Assembly (NCBI GenBank): GCA_017962845.1 | Contig: JAGCUN010000022.1 | Location: 1 to 53,587, forward strand | Reading direction: 5' to 3' | Source: Bacteroidales bacterium | Lineage (GTDB): Bacteria; Bacteroidota; Bacteroidia; Bacteroidales; WCHB1-69 | Length of the DNA stretch: 53,587 nucleotides | Part shown: positions 9,382 to 17,602 of the stretch, piece after piece | Numbering within the stretch: position 1 is the first letter of the stretch | How the letters are laid out: the number at the start of each line of letters is the position of its first letter | The notes under the pieces: model-generated | Told to the model about the DNA's origin: nothing | Database searches by the model: none | The model's input: the letters and a program-made list of their open reading frames with translations, nothing else | Made by a program: the position numbers and the translations under genes

Positions 9382-10353
9382 ATGAAAAAAATCTTTACAA
9401 CTTTATTCGCAGTTTTGGCCATGACCTTTGCCTTCGCACAGGTCGTACCCAATGGCGGTTTGGAAGAGTGGACCGACACGCACACTCCCGTGGGCTGGAA
9501 TGCCACGTTCAACGCCTCTGTACCCGTAGATTACATGGGATTCACATTGGACGTCATCATCAACTACCAGGCGGCCACCCGCAATGCCACCGCACACTCT
9601 GGCAGTTATGCGGCGCAAATCACCACCCAGGCTGCAAATGCAACGATGGCTGGTCAAACCATCTATTCCATCAACCTGCCCGGCATCATGCACCTTGGTC
9701 AATTCAACGTGGCTGCCATCTCCACCTTGGATGTCGGAGATGTCAGCGACCCCGCCAGCATCGACTGGACCCAATATCTGATTGGCGGTATCGCCTGCAC
9801 CCAAGTGCCCAGCAAGGTGACCGCCTGGGTGGCCTATACCACCACCGAGGACACCCTCACCGCCGGCGTAGTACTCACCCGCTGGAACAACGGCCAGCGT
9901 GAGGTAGTGGCAGAGGGACGTTATGAATACGACCAAAACATCGAGGACTATACACAGATTGAAATCCCCGTGACTTACAAGGACGGCATGGAAGGGGTAA
10001 CCCCTGACACGCTCAACATCATTTTCGCCAACTCGGGAGGCGCCACCAACGAAAACACCGTGCTGGCAGTTGATGACGTAGAGATTGAGATGGGCGACAA
10101 CATCTATGAGGTGAGCAGCCTGCCGCTGTTCAGCGTACGCCCGAACCCCGCTACCGAAACGGTGGTTCTCACCCCCTTCACCAATGAGAGCTACTCAGCC
10201 CGCATGTACGACACCAACGGCAAGCTGGTATGGAATGCCGACAACGTGAATGGCGAGACCCAGCTCAATGTGAGCGAATTCACCAAGGGTGTGTATTTCC
10301 TCCAAATGAAGCAGGGCAGCAACGTGAAGAGCGAGAAAGTGATTGTGAAATAA
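9382..10353 (+). CDS. Secreted protein with T9SS type A sorting domain
   Basis: 323 residues. A clear signal peptide (MKKIFTTLFAVLAMTFAFA) is followed by a beta-rich region beginning with a GGLEEWTDTHTPVGWN segment, typical of secreted Bacteroidetes proteins with a jelly-roll-like domain. The C-terminus (about 250-323), from FSVRPNPATETV to GVYFLQMKQG and EKVIVK, is a T9SS type A sorting domain. It starts 7 bases after ftsW, so it may be read through from the dcw operon. The role of the central part is not recognisable; a carbohydrate-binding fold is a guess. Confidence 0.8.
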   Translation: MKKIFTTLFAVLAMTFAFAQVVPNGGLEEWTDTHTPVGWNATFNASVPVDYMGFTLDVIINYQAATRNATAHSGSYAAQITTQAANATMAGQTIYSINLPGIMHLGQFNVAAISTLDVGDVSDPASIDWTQYLIGGIACTQVPSKVTAWVAYTTTEDTLTAGVVLTRWNNGQREVVAEGRYEYDQNIEDYTQIEIPVTYKDGMEGVTPDTLNIIFANSGGATNENTVLAVDDVEIEMGDNIYEVSSLPLFSVRPNPATETVVLTPFTNESYSARMYDTNGKLVWNADNVNGETQLNVSEFTKGVYFLQMKQGSNVKSEKVIVK

Positions 10354-10360
10354 TCCGGCT

Positions 10361-11302
10361 TTGGAAGCGAACATCACTTTCATACTCGCGCCGCTTCACG
10401 GCATCACCAACTATCATTTCAGAAACTGTCTTCACCGCCATGTCGGAGGAATCGACATGGCGGTGACGCCGTTTTTGGCGGCGCAGGAGCTGGCGAAGCT
10501 GAACGTGCGGAAATGGCCCGACATACAGCCCGCGCACAACACCGGCATGCCCATCATCCCGCAGCTGATGGGCAATGAACCCCGGCAGGTGACTGACACC
10601 CTGAAGGCGCTCACCACGCTGGGCTACCGGCAGGTGAACTGGAACATCGGCTGTCCGTCGGCACAGGTGGTGCGGAAACAGCGGGGCTGCGGACTGATGC
10701 CGCACGCCGACAAGGTGGAGGCGGTGGTGGCCGCCGCGAGCCGCGAGGTGCCCGAATGCCACTTCTCGGTGAAGATGCGTACCGGATGGTCCAACCCCGC
10801 TGAGGGACTGGAGATTATTGAACGGCTGGACCCCTACCCTATCGACTTCATCGCCATCCACCCAAGACTGGGCGTACAGGAATACAACGGCACCCCCGAC
10901 TGGGAGATGTTCGGCGAGATGTGCGAGAGGACGTGCCACCGCATCGTGTATAGCGGCGACATCGTGGACCTCGACTCTTACCGACGCTTCCGAGCCTGCT
11001 TTCCAAATGTCACTGACATCCTGTTAGGGCGTGGCATCTTGAGAAATATCTTTCTGGCGGAGGAACTCACAGCCGGAGAAACCCTCCCGCTGGAGGTGAA
11101 ACGCCGCAGATTCGCTGATTTTTACCACGATTTAGTAGAGACATTGGCGGAAGCCCGCGGACGGCAGCATATCCTGTCGCTGCTGAAAGAGCTGTGGCAT
11201 TATTTCGCCACATTTTACCAACTTTCACCACAAGAGTTAGTTACTCTACTACGCGTCACCGACATCGACGAGTTTGAACAGCGAGTGGATGAATTACTGT
11301 AG
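10361..11302 (+). CDS. tRNA-dihydrouridine synthase (Dus family)
   Basis: 313 residues. Dus enzymes are FMN-dependent and reduce uridines in the tRNA D-loop. The TIM-barrel start FILAPLHGITNYHFRNCL, the catalytic Cys98 in NIGCPSAQVVRKQRGCG, the FSVKMRTGW strand and IAIHPRLGVQEYNGTPDW are all visible. The start is TTG at 10361, 7 bases after the previous stop; no in-frame ATG is far enough upstream to keep the conserved first strand. It ends two bases from convergent tgt. Which Dus subfamily it belongs to is uncertain. Confidence 0.9.
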   Translation: MEANITFILAPLHGITNYHFRNCLHRHVGGIDMAVTPFLAAQELAKLNVRKWPDIQPAHNTGMPIIPQLMGNEPRQVTDTLKALTTLGYRQVNWNIGCPSAQVVRKQRGCGLMPHADKVEAVVAAASREVPECHFSVKMRTGWSNPAEGLEIIERLDPYPIDFIAIHPRLGVQEYNGTPDWEMFGEMCERTCHRIVYSGDIVDLDSYRRFRACFPNVTDILLGRGILRNIFLAEELTAGETLPLEVKRRRFADFYHDLVETLAEARGRQHILSLLKELWHYFATFYQLSPQELVTLLRVTDIDEFEQRVDELL

Positions 11303-11304
11303 GA

Positions 11305-12438
11305 TTACAGACGGGTGGAAAGTTTCGGCACCACCTGGTTTTTCCACTCGGTGAAGCAGCCTTCAGCGATTTTCTGGCGGGCAACCGTCACCAATTCAAG
11401 GTAGAAGTGCAGGTTGTGCATCGAGCCAATCATAGGCCCGAGAATTTCGTTAGCTGCATAAAGGTGGCGCAGGTAGGCTCGGGTATAGATGCGGTCGGCG
11501 GTAAGGTCGCTGTTAGCATCGATGGGGGTGAAGTCTGACTTCCACTTTTCATTTCGCATATTGAGCACACCTTCCCAAGTGAAAATCATACCGTTACGTC
11601 CGTTGCGGGTAGGCATCACGCAGTCGAACATATCCACACCGAGGGCGATATTTTCGAGGATGTTGACCGGTGTGCCGACGCCCATGAGGTAACGGGGCTT
11701 GTCGGCGGGGAGCTGTCGGCAGCAGTGGTCGGCCATCTCGTACATCATTTCGGTAGGTTCGCCCACCGCGATGCCGCCGATAGCGATACCGTCGCTATCG
11801 TACTTGATGATTTCCTCCATAGAGCGGCTACGGAGATCCTTGAAAACGCTGCCCTGCACGATGGGGAACAGCGACTGGTAATGACCGTATTTGGGTTCGG
11901 TTTGTTCATAGCGTTTCCAGCAGCGGTCGAGCCATCCGAGGGTGATGTCGAGCGACTTGCGGGCATACTCGTAGTCGCACGGATAGGGCGGGCATTCGTC
12001 GAATGCCATCATAATATCGGAGCCTATAGTTCGCTGAATGTCAATCACTTTTTCGGGACTGAACAGGTGACGGGAGCCGTCGATATGCGACTGGAACCAT
12101 ACGCCCTCTTCGGGTTTGATCTTGCGGCAGCCTGCGAGGGAGAACACTTGGAAGCCGCCGCTGTCGGTGAGGATGGGGCGGTTCCAGCCGTTGAAACGAT
12201 GGAGCCCGCCGGCGGCCTCGATGACCTCCATGCCAGGGCGCAGATAGAGATGGTAGGTGTTGCCAAGAATGATTTGCGCTTTTACATCATCCCGCAAATC
12301 ATTGATATGCACAGCTTTGACAGAGCCAACTGTACCAACTGGCATAAAAATAGGAGTTTGGATTGTGCCATGGTCAGTGGTGATGACGCCCGCGCGCGCT
12401 GAGCTATGGGCATCCTTATGTTCAATTGTAAACTGCAT
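11305..12438 (-). CDS. tgt: Queuine/preQ1 tRNA-ribosyltransferase Tgt
   Basis: 377 residues. Tgt exchanges guanine-34 of GUN anticodon tRNAs for preQ1. The catalytic base Asp lies in LTDSGGFQVFSL, and the nucleophile Asp is in VDMFDCVMPTRNGRNG. The usual zinc ligands (CxCxxC) before AYLRHLYAANEILG are not present, although the later His of SMHNLHFY is. I recall other Bacteroidetes Tgt proteins lacking these cysteines too. The frame extends to 12459, but that start would lie inside the predicted promoter, and MQFTIEHKDAHSSARAG is the normal N-terminus. Confidence 0.94.
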   Translation of the reverse strand: MQFTIEHKDAHSSARAGVITTDHGTIQTPIFMPVGTVGSVKAVHINDLRDDVKAQIILGNTYHLYLRPGMEVIEAAGGLHRFNGWNRPILTDSGGFQVFSLAGCRKIKPEEGVWFQSHIDGSRHLFSPEKVIDIQRTIGSDIMMAFDECPPYPCDYEYARKSLDITLGWLDRCWKRYEQTEPKYGHYQSLFPIVQGSVFKDLRSRSMEEIIKYDSDGIAIGGIAVGEPTEMMYEMADHCCRQLPADKPRYLMGVGTPVNILENIALGVDMFDCVMPTRNGRNGMIFTWEGVLNMRNEKWKSDFTPIDANSDLTADRIYTRAYLRHLYAANEILGPMIGSMHNLHFYLELVTVARQKIAEGCFTEWKNQVVPKLSTRL

Positions 12439-12456
12439 TCTGTTAATAATTTTCGG

Positions 12457-12464
12457 CAAAAATA
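12457..12464 (-). promoter_or_regulatory. -7 box of the tgt promoter
   Basis: On the minus strand this reads TATTTTTG, a full TAnnTTTG match. Transcription would begin about 12 bases before the tgt ATG at 12438. This supports the shorter Tgt start. Confidence 0.5.
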
Positions 12465-12500
12465 AACTAAATCTTGCAAACTTTCCAATACATTTGCAAA

Positions 12501-13667
12501 ATGTTATTAACCGCTACAATGTTCCTGCAAAACCTTCCTCTGCATACCATCATCTGCCTGATTATCTTAGGGTTTGTCATCTTAAGTCTGCTAATTTACT
12601 ACTTGGCATTCTATGGTCGCTTTGTTTTCAGAAAAGAAAAGAAGCACATTCTGTCGGAGGAGTACCCACCTATTTCCGTCATCATCGTGGCGCATGATGA
12701 GGCGCACCATCTGATCAAATCACTGCCGGAGCTGCTGACGCAGGACTATCCGAACTATGAAGTAGTGTTGGTGAACGACAACTCGACTGACGAGACCCCG
12801 CAGTTGGCCATTGAGATGAAGAACAAGTACCACAACCTGCATTATGTGAACATGGCTTCGTCGGTATCGACGATAGAGGGAAAGAAGTTTCCGATGGCCA
12901 TTGGCATACAGGCGGCGAAATACGACCTGGTGCTCATGACGGGGGCTAGCTGCATGCCGTCGAGTCCCTACTGGCTGCGGCAAGTGGCGGGGCGTTTCGT
13001 GCGCAAAACTCGCGTGGTATTGGGGCACGCCTCCTACGGACGGAAGCCCGGCCTGTTCAACAAACTGCTGCACTACGACTCACTGGAGACCTCCGTCATC
13101 GCTTTTTCATACACCATCAGCGGAATGCCGGTGATGGCCGACGGCCATAATCTGGCCTATCACAAAGGTATTTTCTTCAAAAACAAAGAGTTATACTTCC
13201 GCCACGCACAACTTCCTTTCGGTGAAGACTGCATCTTCATCAACGAAGCCGTGCATCACGATGCATGCAACGTGGTGGCCTCACCCGAAGCCGTCATGGA
13301 GCAATACCCCATCGACTTCTCCAAATGGATGCAAATCAAGCAGTTCGCTATCATCAGCCGTAGCTTCTACAAAGTCATCCCTCGCATCTTGCTGAAAAGC
13401 TACAACTGGCTCTGTTTCCTGTTTCATGCTGCTGCCATCGCCTGCCTCTGCCTGACCATCCTTCAGCACAACTGGATCATGTTGGGCATCGTGTGTGGTG
13501 CCATTTTACTGAAAATTGGGATGCAATACCTTGTTTTTGCCAAGGGCGCAGGCAAGCTGGGAGAGAAATCTGTTGTGCCGGGCATCTTTTTCTACGAAAT
13601 CATCCTCACACTATTGAGGCCATGGATATATTTGGGTTCGAAATTTGAAAAATCAAAATGGAAATAA
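12501..13667 (+). CDS. Membrane glycosyltransferase, family 2
   Basis: 388 residues from ATG 12501. An N-terminal membrane helix (about 14-35) anchors a GT-A domain: PPISVIIVAHDEAHHL, the metal-binding-type VNDNSTDETPQ, and a late GEDCIFINEA acidic motif followed by QIKQFAI. Two or three C-terminal helices follow. This architecture is that of processive or lipid-linked sugar transferases of the cell envelope; the sugar is unknown. The frame is open from a TTG at 12474, and another ATG at 12519 is possible. It overlaps the sigma factor gene by 10 bases. Confidence 0.85.
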   Translation: MLLTATMFLQNLPLHTIICLIILGFVILSLLIYYLAFYGRFVFRKEKKHILSEEYPPISVIIVAHDEAHHLIKSLPELLTQDYPNYEVVLVNDNSTDETPQLAIEMKNKYHNLHYVNMASSVSTIEGKKFPMAIGIQAAKYDLVLMTGASCMPSSPYWLRQVAGRFVRKTRVVLGHASYGRKPGLFNKLLHYDSLETSVIAFSYTISGMPVMADGHNLAYHKGIFFKNKELYFRHAQLPFGEDCIFINEAVHHDACNVVASPEAVMEQYPIDFSKWMQIKQFAIISRSFYKVIPRILLKSYNWLCFLFHAAAIACLCLTILQHNWIMLGIVCGAILLKIGMQYLVFAKGAGKLGEKSVVPGIFFYEIILTLLRPWIYLGSKFEKSKWK

Positions 13668-14254
13668 CAAACTGCACCACCGACAAGGCGAAACGCGACG
13701 CGCTATTAGTGAAAGACGCCCTCGAGAACGGCAGTCAGAAGGCCTATTCCGACCTGATGCGCTACTACCGCGACCCGCTCTATTTCACCCTGTTGAAGAT
13801 GATGAAGAATCCTTATGATGCGGAAGACCTCACCATCGAGGCATTCGGCAAGGCGTTCAAAAACCTGGAGAAATACACCACCGATTACGCCTTCTCGACA
13901 TGGCTTTTCAAGATTGCCATCAACAACTGCATCGACTACATGCGCCGCAAGAATACCTCGCCACAGTGCGTGGACGAGGACTTCTGTCTGTTTGAAAACA
14001 GCTGCGAAGGCACACCCATGCAGTCGCAAGAGGAGACCGTGATGCAAAAAGAACGCGCCGAGATGATGCGCTGGGCAGTAGCACAACTCCGTCCTAAATA
14101 TCGCACCCTCATTGAGTTACGTTATTTCCAAGAACTTTCCTACGAAGAGATTTCCCAAGAGCTGAACATCAGCATGAACAACGTGAAAATTCAGCTTTTC
14201 AGAGCCAAGTACATGCTGGGGGCCATCATGGAAAAAATGAAGTACGCGATATGA
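13658..14254 (+). CDS. ECF-type RNA polymerase sigma factor
   Basis: 198 residues. Region 2 is recognisable in YRDPLYFTLLKMMKNPYDAEDLTIEAFGKAF and FSTWLFKIAINNCIDYMRRK, and region 4 in LRPKYRTLIELRYFQELSYEEISQELNISMNNVKIQLFRAK. Extracytoplasmic-function sigma factors direct RNA polymerase to specific stress or envelope promoters. No anti-sigma gene is adjacent. It overlaps both neighbours: 10 bases with the glycosyltransferase gene, and ATGA with the radical SAM gene. Confidence 0.9.
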   Translation: MEITNCTTDKAKRDALLVKDALENGSQKAYSDLMRYYRDPLYFTLLKMMKNPYDAEDLTIEAFGKAFKNLEKYTTDYAFSTWLFKIAINNCIDYMRRKNTSPQCVDEDFCLFENSCEGTPMQSQEETVMQKERAEMMRWAVAQLRPKYRTLIELRYFQELSYEEISQELNISMNNVKIQLFRAKYMLGAIMEKMKYAI

Positions 14255-15201
14255 TTTACCCGTGGGGCGACACGCGCCGCTTCAACTCCTACAAACGATT
14301 TTTACAGCAGCAGTTCGGCACCCGCGTGCAGAAGCTGACCCTTGATGCCGGCTTCAGCTGTCCCAACCGCGACGGTACGGTGGGCACGGGCGGCTGCACC
14401 TACTGCCTGAACGACGCCTTCAACCCTTCGTACTGCACCCCCAACAAGAGTGTGGAGCAGCAGCTGGCTGAAGGGATGGAGTTTCACCACAACCGTTACC
14501 GACGTGCTGGAGCGTACCTTGCTTATTTCCAAGCCTTTTCCAACACCCACGCTCCCCTACCCCAGCTGAAAGAGATTTACCGGCCGGCGCTTCAGAACCC
14601 GCTGGTGAAAGGCATCGTGGTGGGCACCCGCCCCGACTGCATCGACGCTGAAAAACTGGACTACTTCGCGGAACTGCAGCAACAGATGTTCGTCTCCATC
14701 GAGTACGGAGTGGAGAGCTGCAACGACACCACACTGCGCCGCATCAACCGCGGACACGATTTTGCCACGGCGGAACGGGCCATCCGAATGACGGCGGAAA
14801 GAGGCATCCATTGTGCGGCACATTTCATCTACGGACTGCCCGGGGAAACGCCCGATGAATGGCTGAAGGAGGTCAACATCATTAACCAGTTGCCCATCAA
14901 CGGCATCAAATTTCATCAACTACAAATTATTAAAAGCACAAAAATGCAACAGGATTTCATTGAACATCCTGCTGATTTTCAAATTTTTACAACAGAAAAT
15001 TATATTGATTTTATTGTAAAAATCACCGAAAGGCTCAACCCTGCTTTCACCATAGAACGCTTTGCCGGAGAGGTGCCGCCACGGTACCTGTTTGTCAACC
15101 ACTGGGGACTGACACGCTATGATGTCATTCTGCAAAAAATCGAAAAAAAATTGGAGGAAGATGACACTTGGCAGGGGAAAGTCCTAGAAAAACAGGATTA
15201 G
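14251..15201 (+). CDS. Radical SAM protein, YhcC/TIGR01212 family
   Basis: 316 residues. The iron-sulfur cysteines are Cys37, Cys49 and Cys52 in SCPNRDGTVGTGGCTYC, the wide-spaced form typical of the YhcC family. VGTRPDCIDAEKL, SIEYGVESCNDTTLRRINRGH and HFIYGLPGETPDEW match the later strands of the barrel. Its biochemical role is not established; Elp3-like relatives act on tRNA. Its ATG overlaps the sigma factor stop (ATGA), so the two are translationally coupled. Confidence 0.9.
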   Translation: MIYPWGDTRRFNSYKRFLQQQFGTRVQKLTLDAGFSCPNRDGTVGTGGCTYCLNDAFNPSYCTPNKSVEQQLAEGMEFHHNRYRRAGAYLAYFQAFSNTHAPLPQLKEIYRPALQNPLVKGIVVGTRPDCIDAEKLDYFAELQQQMFVSIEYGVESCNDTTLRRINRGHDFATAERAIRMTAERGIHCAAHFIYGLPGETPDEWLKEVNIINQLPINGIKFHQLQIIKSTKMQQDFIEHPADFQIFTTENYIDFIVKITERLNPAFTIERFAGEVPPRYLFVNHWGLTRYDVILQKIEKKLEEDDTWQGKVLEKQD

Positions 15202-15248
15202 CAGATGATTTTTTCTAATCATCCCGTCAAATACCCGAAAAAATTTGC

Positions 15249-15256
15249 TATTTTTG
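15249..15256 (+). promoter_or_regulatory. -7 box upstream of the lipoprotein gene
   Basis: TATTTTTG matches TAnnTTTG exactly. It gives a leader of about 45 bases before the ATG at 15309. No clear -33 element is seen. Confidence 0.45.
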
Positions 15257-15308
15257 CGGTTCGAATTTATTCATGTAACTGCTTCAAATTGCGTTTAACA
15301 AGTCTTCT

Positions 15309-16157
15309 ATGAAAAGAATCGTATTTTTAGCATCACTGATTATTTTGGGAATCATCTTCTCCGCGTGTACAGACAAAAAAGTTCTCAAGTGTATTCCCCA
15401 AACAGCGGACGCAGTGGTGGTGGTTTCTCCCGACCAAAAGCTTTCAGAAACCTGCGACCCAGATGCATTGGAAGACATTCTGGATGAATTCGGATTCGAC
15501 AGCGACGAAAGATCCCTCGTCCACAAATTGGTAGATAATCCTAAATCCATGGGAATTGATCTTTCCAAAACCATGGCCGGATGGATGGAATTTGACAAAC
15601 AGGACCTTGACGAAATGGTTGGCGGCTTTGTTGTTGCCGTATCCGACGTTGATGCATTGGAATCATCACTGCATGAATTAAACGGGAAGTTCTTGAACTT
15701 TTCCAACATTCAGAAACAGAATGGGATATCGTACATCTACCCTAATAAAGATAAGGAGGGCACCATTATCGGATGGAACAACAAATATTTGATCATGATG
15801 GTTTCAACCTCACGCATCCAACCCACTGACGTAATATCTGCCCTCTACCGCGACAAAGGCTTCAGCATTCTCACAAACCAAAACTTCAAGGAGTTCAGTG
15901 ATAATTTAACCGATGTCAATCTATGGCTCAAATCCGATGTGTTCGCCAAAGAGCTTAAAAAAGAAAAGGATGTTAATAATATGCTGAAAGATGCCAACAT
16001 TGATTTGGCAGGCAATTATCTCCATGTATATCTCACCCTTGACAAAAAAGAGTACAGAATGGAAGTGGTTGTAAGCAAGAACCCATCATTACAACGCGCT
16101 GATTGGACGAAAATCATACAAGCATACTTCCGAAACATTGACGATTATAATTACTAA
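15309..16157 (+). CDS. Lipoprotein, possibly DUF4836-like
   Basis: 282 residues. A lipoprotein signal peptide ends in the lipobox FSAC (Cys20). The mature start, KCIPQTADAVVVVSP, and the following alternating helices and strands resemble the N-terminal half of Bacteroidales DUF4836-type lipoproteins, which begin with an IPxDAxAVV motif; those are usually longer. The last part (YLHVYLTLDKKEYRMEVVVS) is beta-rich. No catalytic motif is visible. It has its own promoter and is probably monocistronic. Confidence 0.7.
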   Translation: MKRIVFLASLIILGIIFSACTDKKVLKCIPQTADAVVVVSPDQKLSETCDPDALEDILDEFGFDSDERSLVHKLVDNPKSMGIDLSKTMAGWMEFDKQDLDEMVGGFVVAVSDVDALESSLHELNGKFLNFSNIQKQNGISYIYPNKDKEGTIIGWNNKYLIMMVSTSRIQPTDVISALYRDKGFSILTNQNFKEFSDNLTDVNLWLKSDVFAKELKKEKDVNNMLKDANIDLAGNYLHVYLTLDKKEYRMEVVVSKNPSLQRADWTKIIQAYFRNIDDYNY

Positions 16158-16193
16158 CCTTCTGAAATCGAATAGTTATTAAATTATTATACC

Positions 16194-17591
16194 ATGAATC
16201 CTTTGTTTGAAAAATCTGTGTATGTGGCGCGCCGTAAGGAACTCGCCCGCAAAATGGGCTCCGGCCTGCTGCTTTTCTTGGGCAACAACGACGCCCCCAT
16301 GAACTATCCCGCCAACACCTATAACTTCCGGCAGGACAGCAACTTCATCTACTACTTCGGCCTCACCGCTCCGTCGCTGGCCGCCGTCATCGACATCGAT
16401 GAGAACCGCACCATCCTCTTCGGCGACGATTTCACCATCGACGATATCATCTGGGTGGGCGACCAGCCTTCCATCAGCACATTAGCCGCACAGGTGGGCA
16501 TCACCGAGTCGATGCCGATGTCGAAGCTGAAAGGCTATCTTCGCCAAAACGCTTCGCGCACCATCCACTTCACCAAAGCTTACCGTCACGACCTGCAGAT
16601 CACCCTCGCCAACCTGCTGCAGAAGAGCGTGAATGTGATCAACAACTACGCCTCCATCGAGCTGCACAAGGCCATCATCGCCATGCGCTCCATCAAGGAG
16701 GCCCGCGAGATTGCGGAGATGGAGAAGGCTGCCGACATGGCATGGAAACTGCACACTACCGTGATGCGCAACTGCAAGCCCGGTGCTACCGAGCACCAGC
16801 TGGTGGGTATCGCCGACGGCATCGCCAACGGTGAAGGCAACGGTTTTTCGTTCCCCATCATCCTCACCCAGCACGGCGAAATTTTCCACAACACCGACCA
16901 CAACGTGGAATTGCAGAAGGGCAAGCTCCTGTTGGTGGACTCTGGCGTGGAAGGACTGATGAACTACTGCTCCGACATGACGCGTACGTTCCCGGTGAGC
17001 GGCAAATTTACTCAGAAACAGAAAGATATATATGAGATTGTGCTGAAAGCCAATATGGAAGGTATCAAGAAGGTGAAGCCCGGCACCCCCTACCGCGACG
17101 TGCATTTCGCCGCCGCCGAAATCGTGATGCGCGGCCTCAAGGACCTCGGTCTGATGAAAGGCGATGTGCAGGAGGGCGTTCGCCTCGGCGCCCACGCGCT
17201 CTTCTTCCCCCACGGCCTCGGCCACCAGCTCGGCCTCGATGTACACGACATGGAAGGCCTCGGCGAGGACTATGTGGGCTACAACGAAGAGTTCAAGCGC
17301 AGCAACATCTTCGGCACCCGCAACCTGCGTATGGCCCGCACCCTCGAGCCTGGCATGGTGATGACCGTGGAGCCCGGTATCTACTTCATTCCCAAGCTCA
17401 TCGAACTGTGGCGCAAACAGAAACATCTCGCCGACTTCATCAACTACGACAAGCTGGAAAGCTACCTCGACTTCGGCGGCATCCGTATCGAAGACGACGT
17501 GGTGGTGACCGCCAAGAGCCACCGCGTGCTCGGTCAGGCCGTGCCCAAAACGGTAGCCGAACTGGAAGCCATTGTCGGCAAGAAACACTGA
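16194..17591 (+). CDS. Xaa-Pro aminopeptidase (aminopeptidase P, M24B)
   Basis: 465 residues. It removes N-terminal residues preceding proline, using two metal ions. An N-terminal creatinase-like domain (about 1-170) starts with the NYPANTYNFRQDSNFIYYFG segment. The pita-bread domain carries the metal ligands in DSGVEGLMNYCSDMTRTF (Asp and Asp), HGLGHQLGLDVHD (His), EPGIYF (Glu) and RIEDDVVV (Glu). There is no signal peptide, so it is cytoplasmic. A secreted peptidase gene follows after 11 bases. Confidence 0.93.
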   Translation: MNPLFEKSVYVARRKELARKMGSGLLLFLGNNDAPMNYPANTYNFRQDSNFIYYFGLTAPSLAAVIDIDENRTILFGDDFTIDDIIWVGDQPSISTLAAQVGITESMPMSKLKGYLRQNASRTIHFTKAYRHDLQITLANLLQKSVNVINNYASIELHKAIIAMRSIKEAREIAEMEKAADMAWKLHTTVMRNCKPGATEHQLVGIADGIANGEGNGFSFPIILTQHGEIFHNTDHNVELQKGKLLLVDSGVEGLMNYCSDMTRTFPVSGKFTQKQKDIYEIVLKANMEGIKKVKPGTPYRDVHFAAAEIVMRGLKDLGLMKGDVQEGVRLGAHALFFPHGLGHQLGLDVHDMEGLGEDYVGYNEEFKRSNIFGTRNLRMARTLEPGMVMTVEPGIYFIPKLIELWRKQKHLADFINYDKLESYLDFGGIRIEDDVVVTAKSHRVLGQAVPKTVAELEAIVGKKH

Positions 17592-17602
17592 ATCAACATC
17601 TT

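Noticed and set aside
15204..15223. Perfect inverted repeat GATGATT/AATCATC after the radical SAM gene as a terminator
   Set aside because: No T-run follows the stem on either strand, and the stem is AT-rich; it may be chance.
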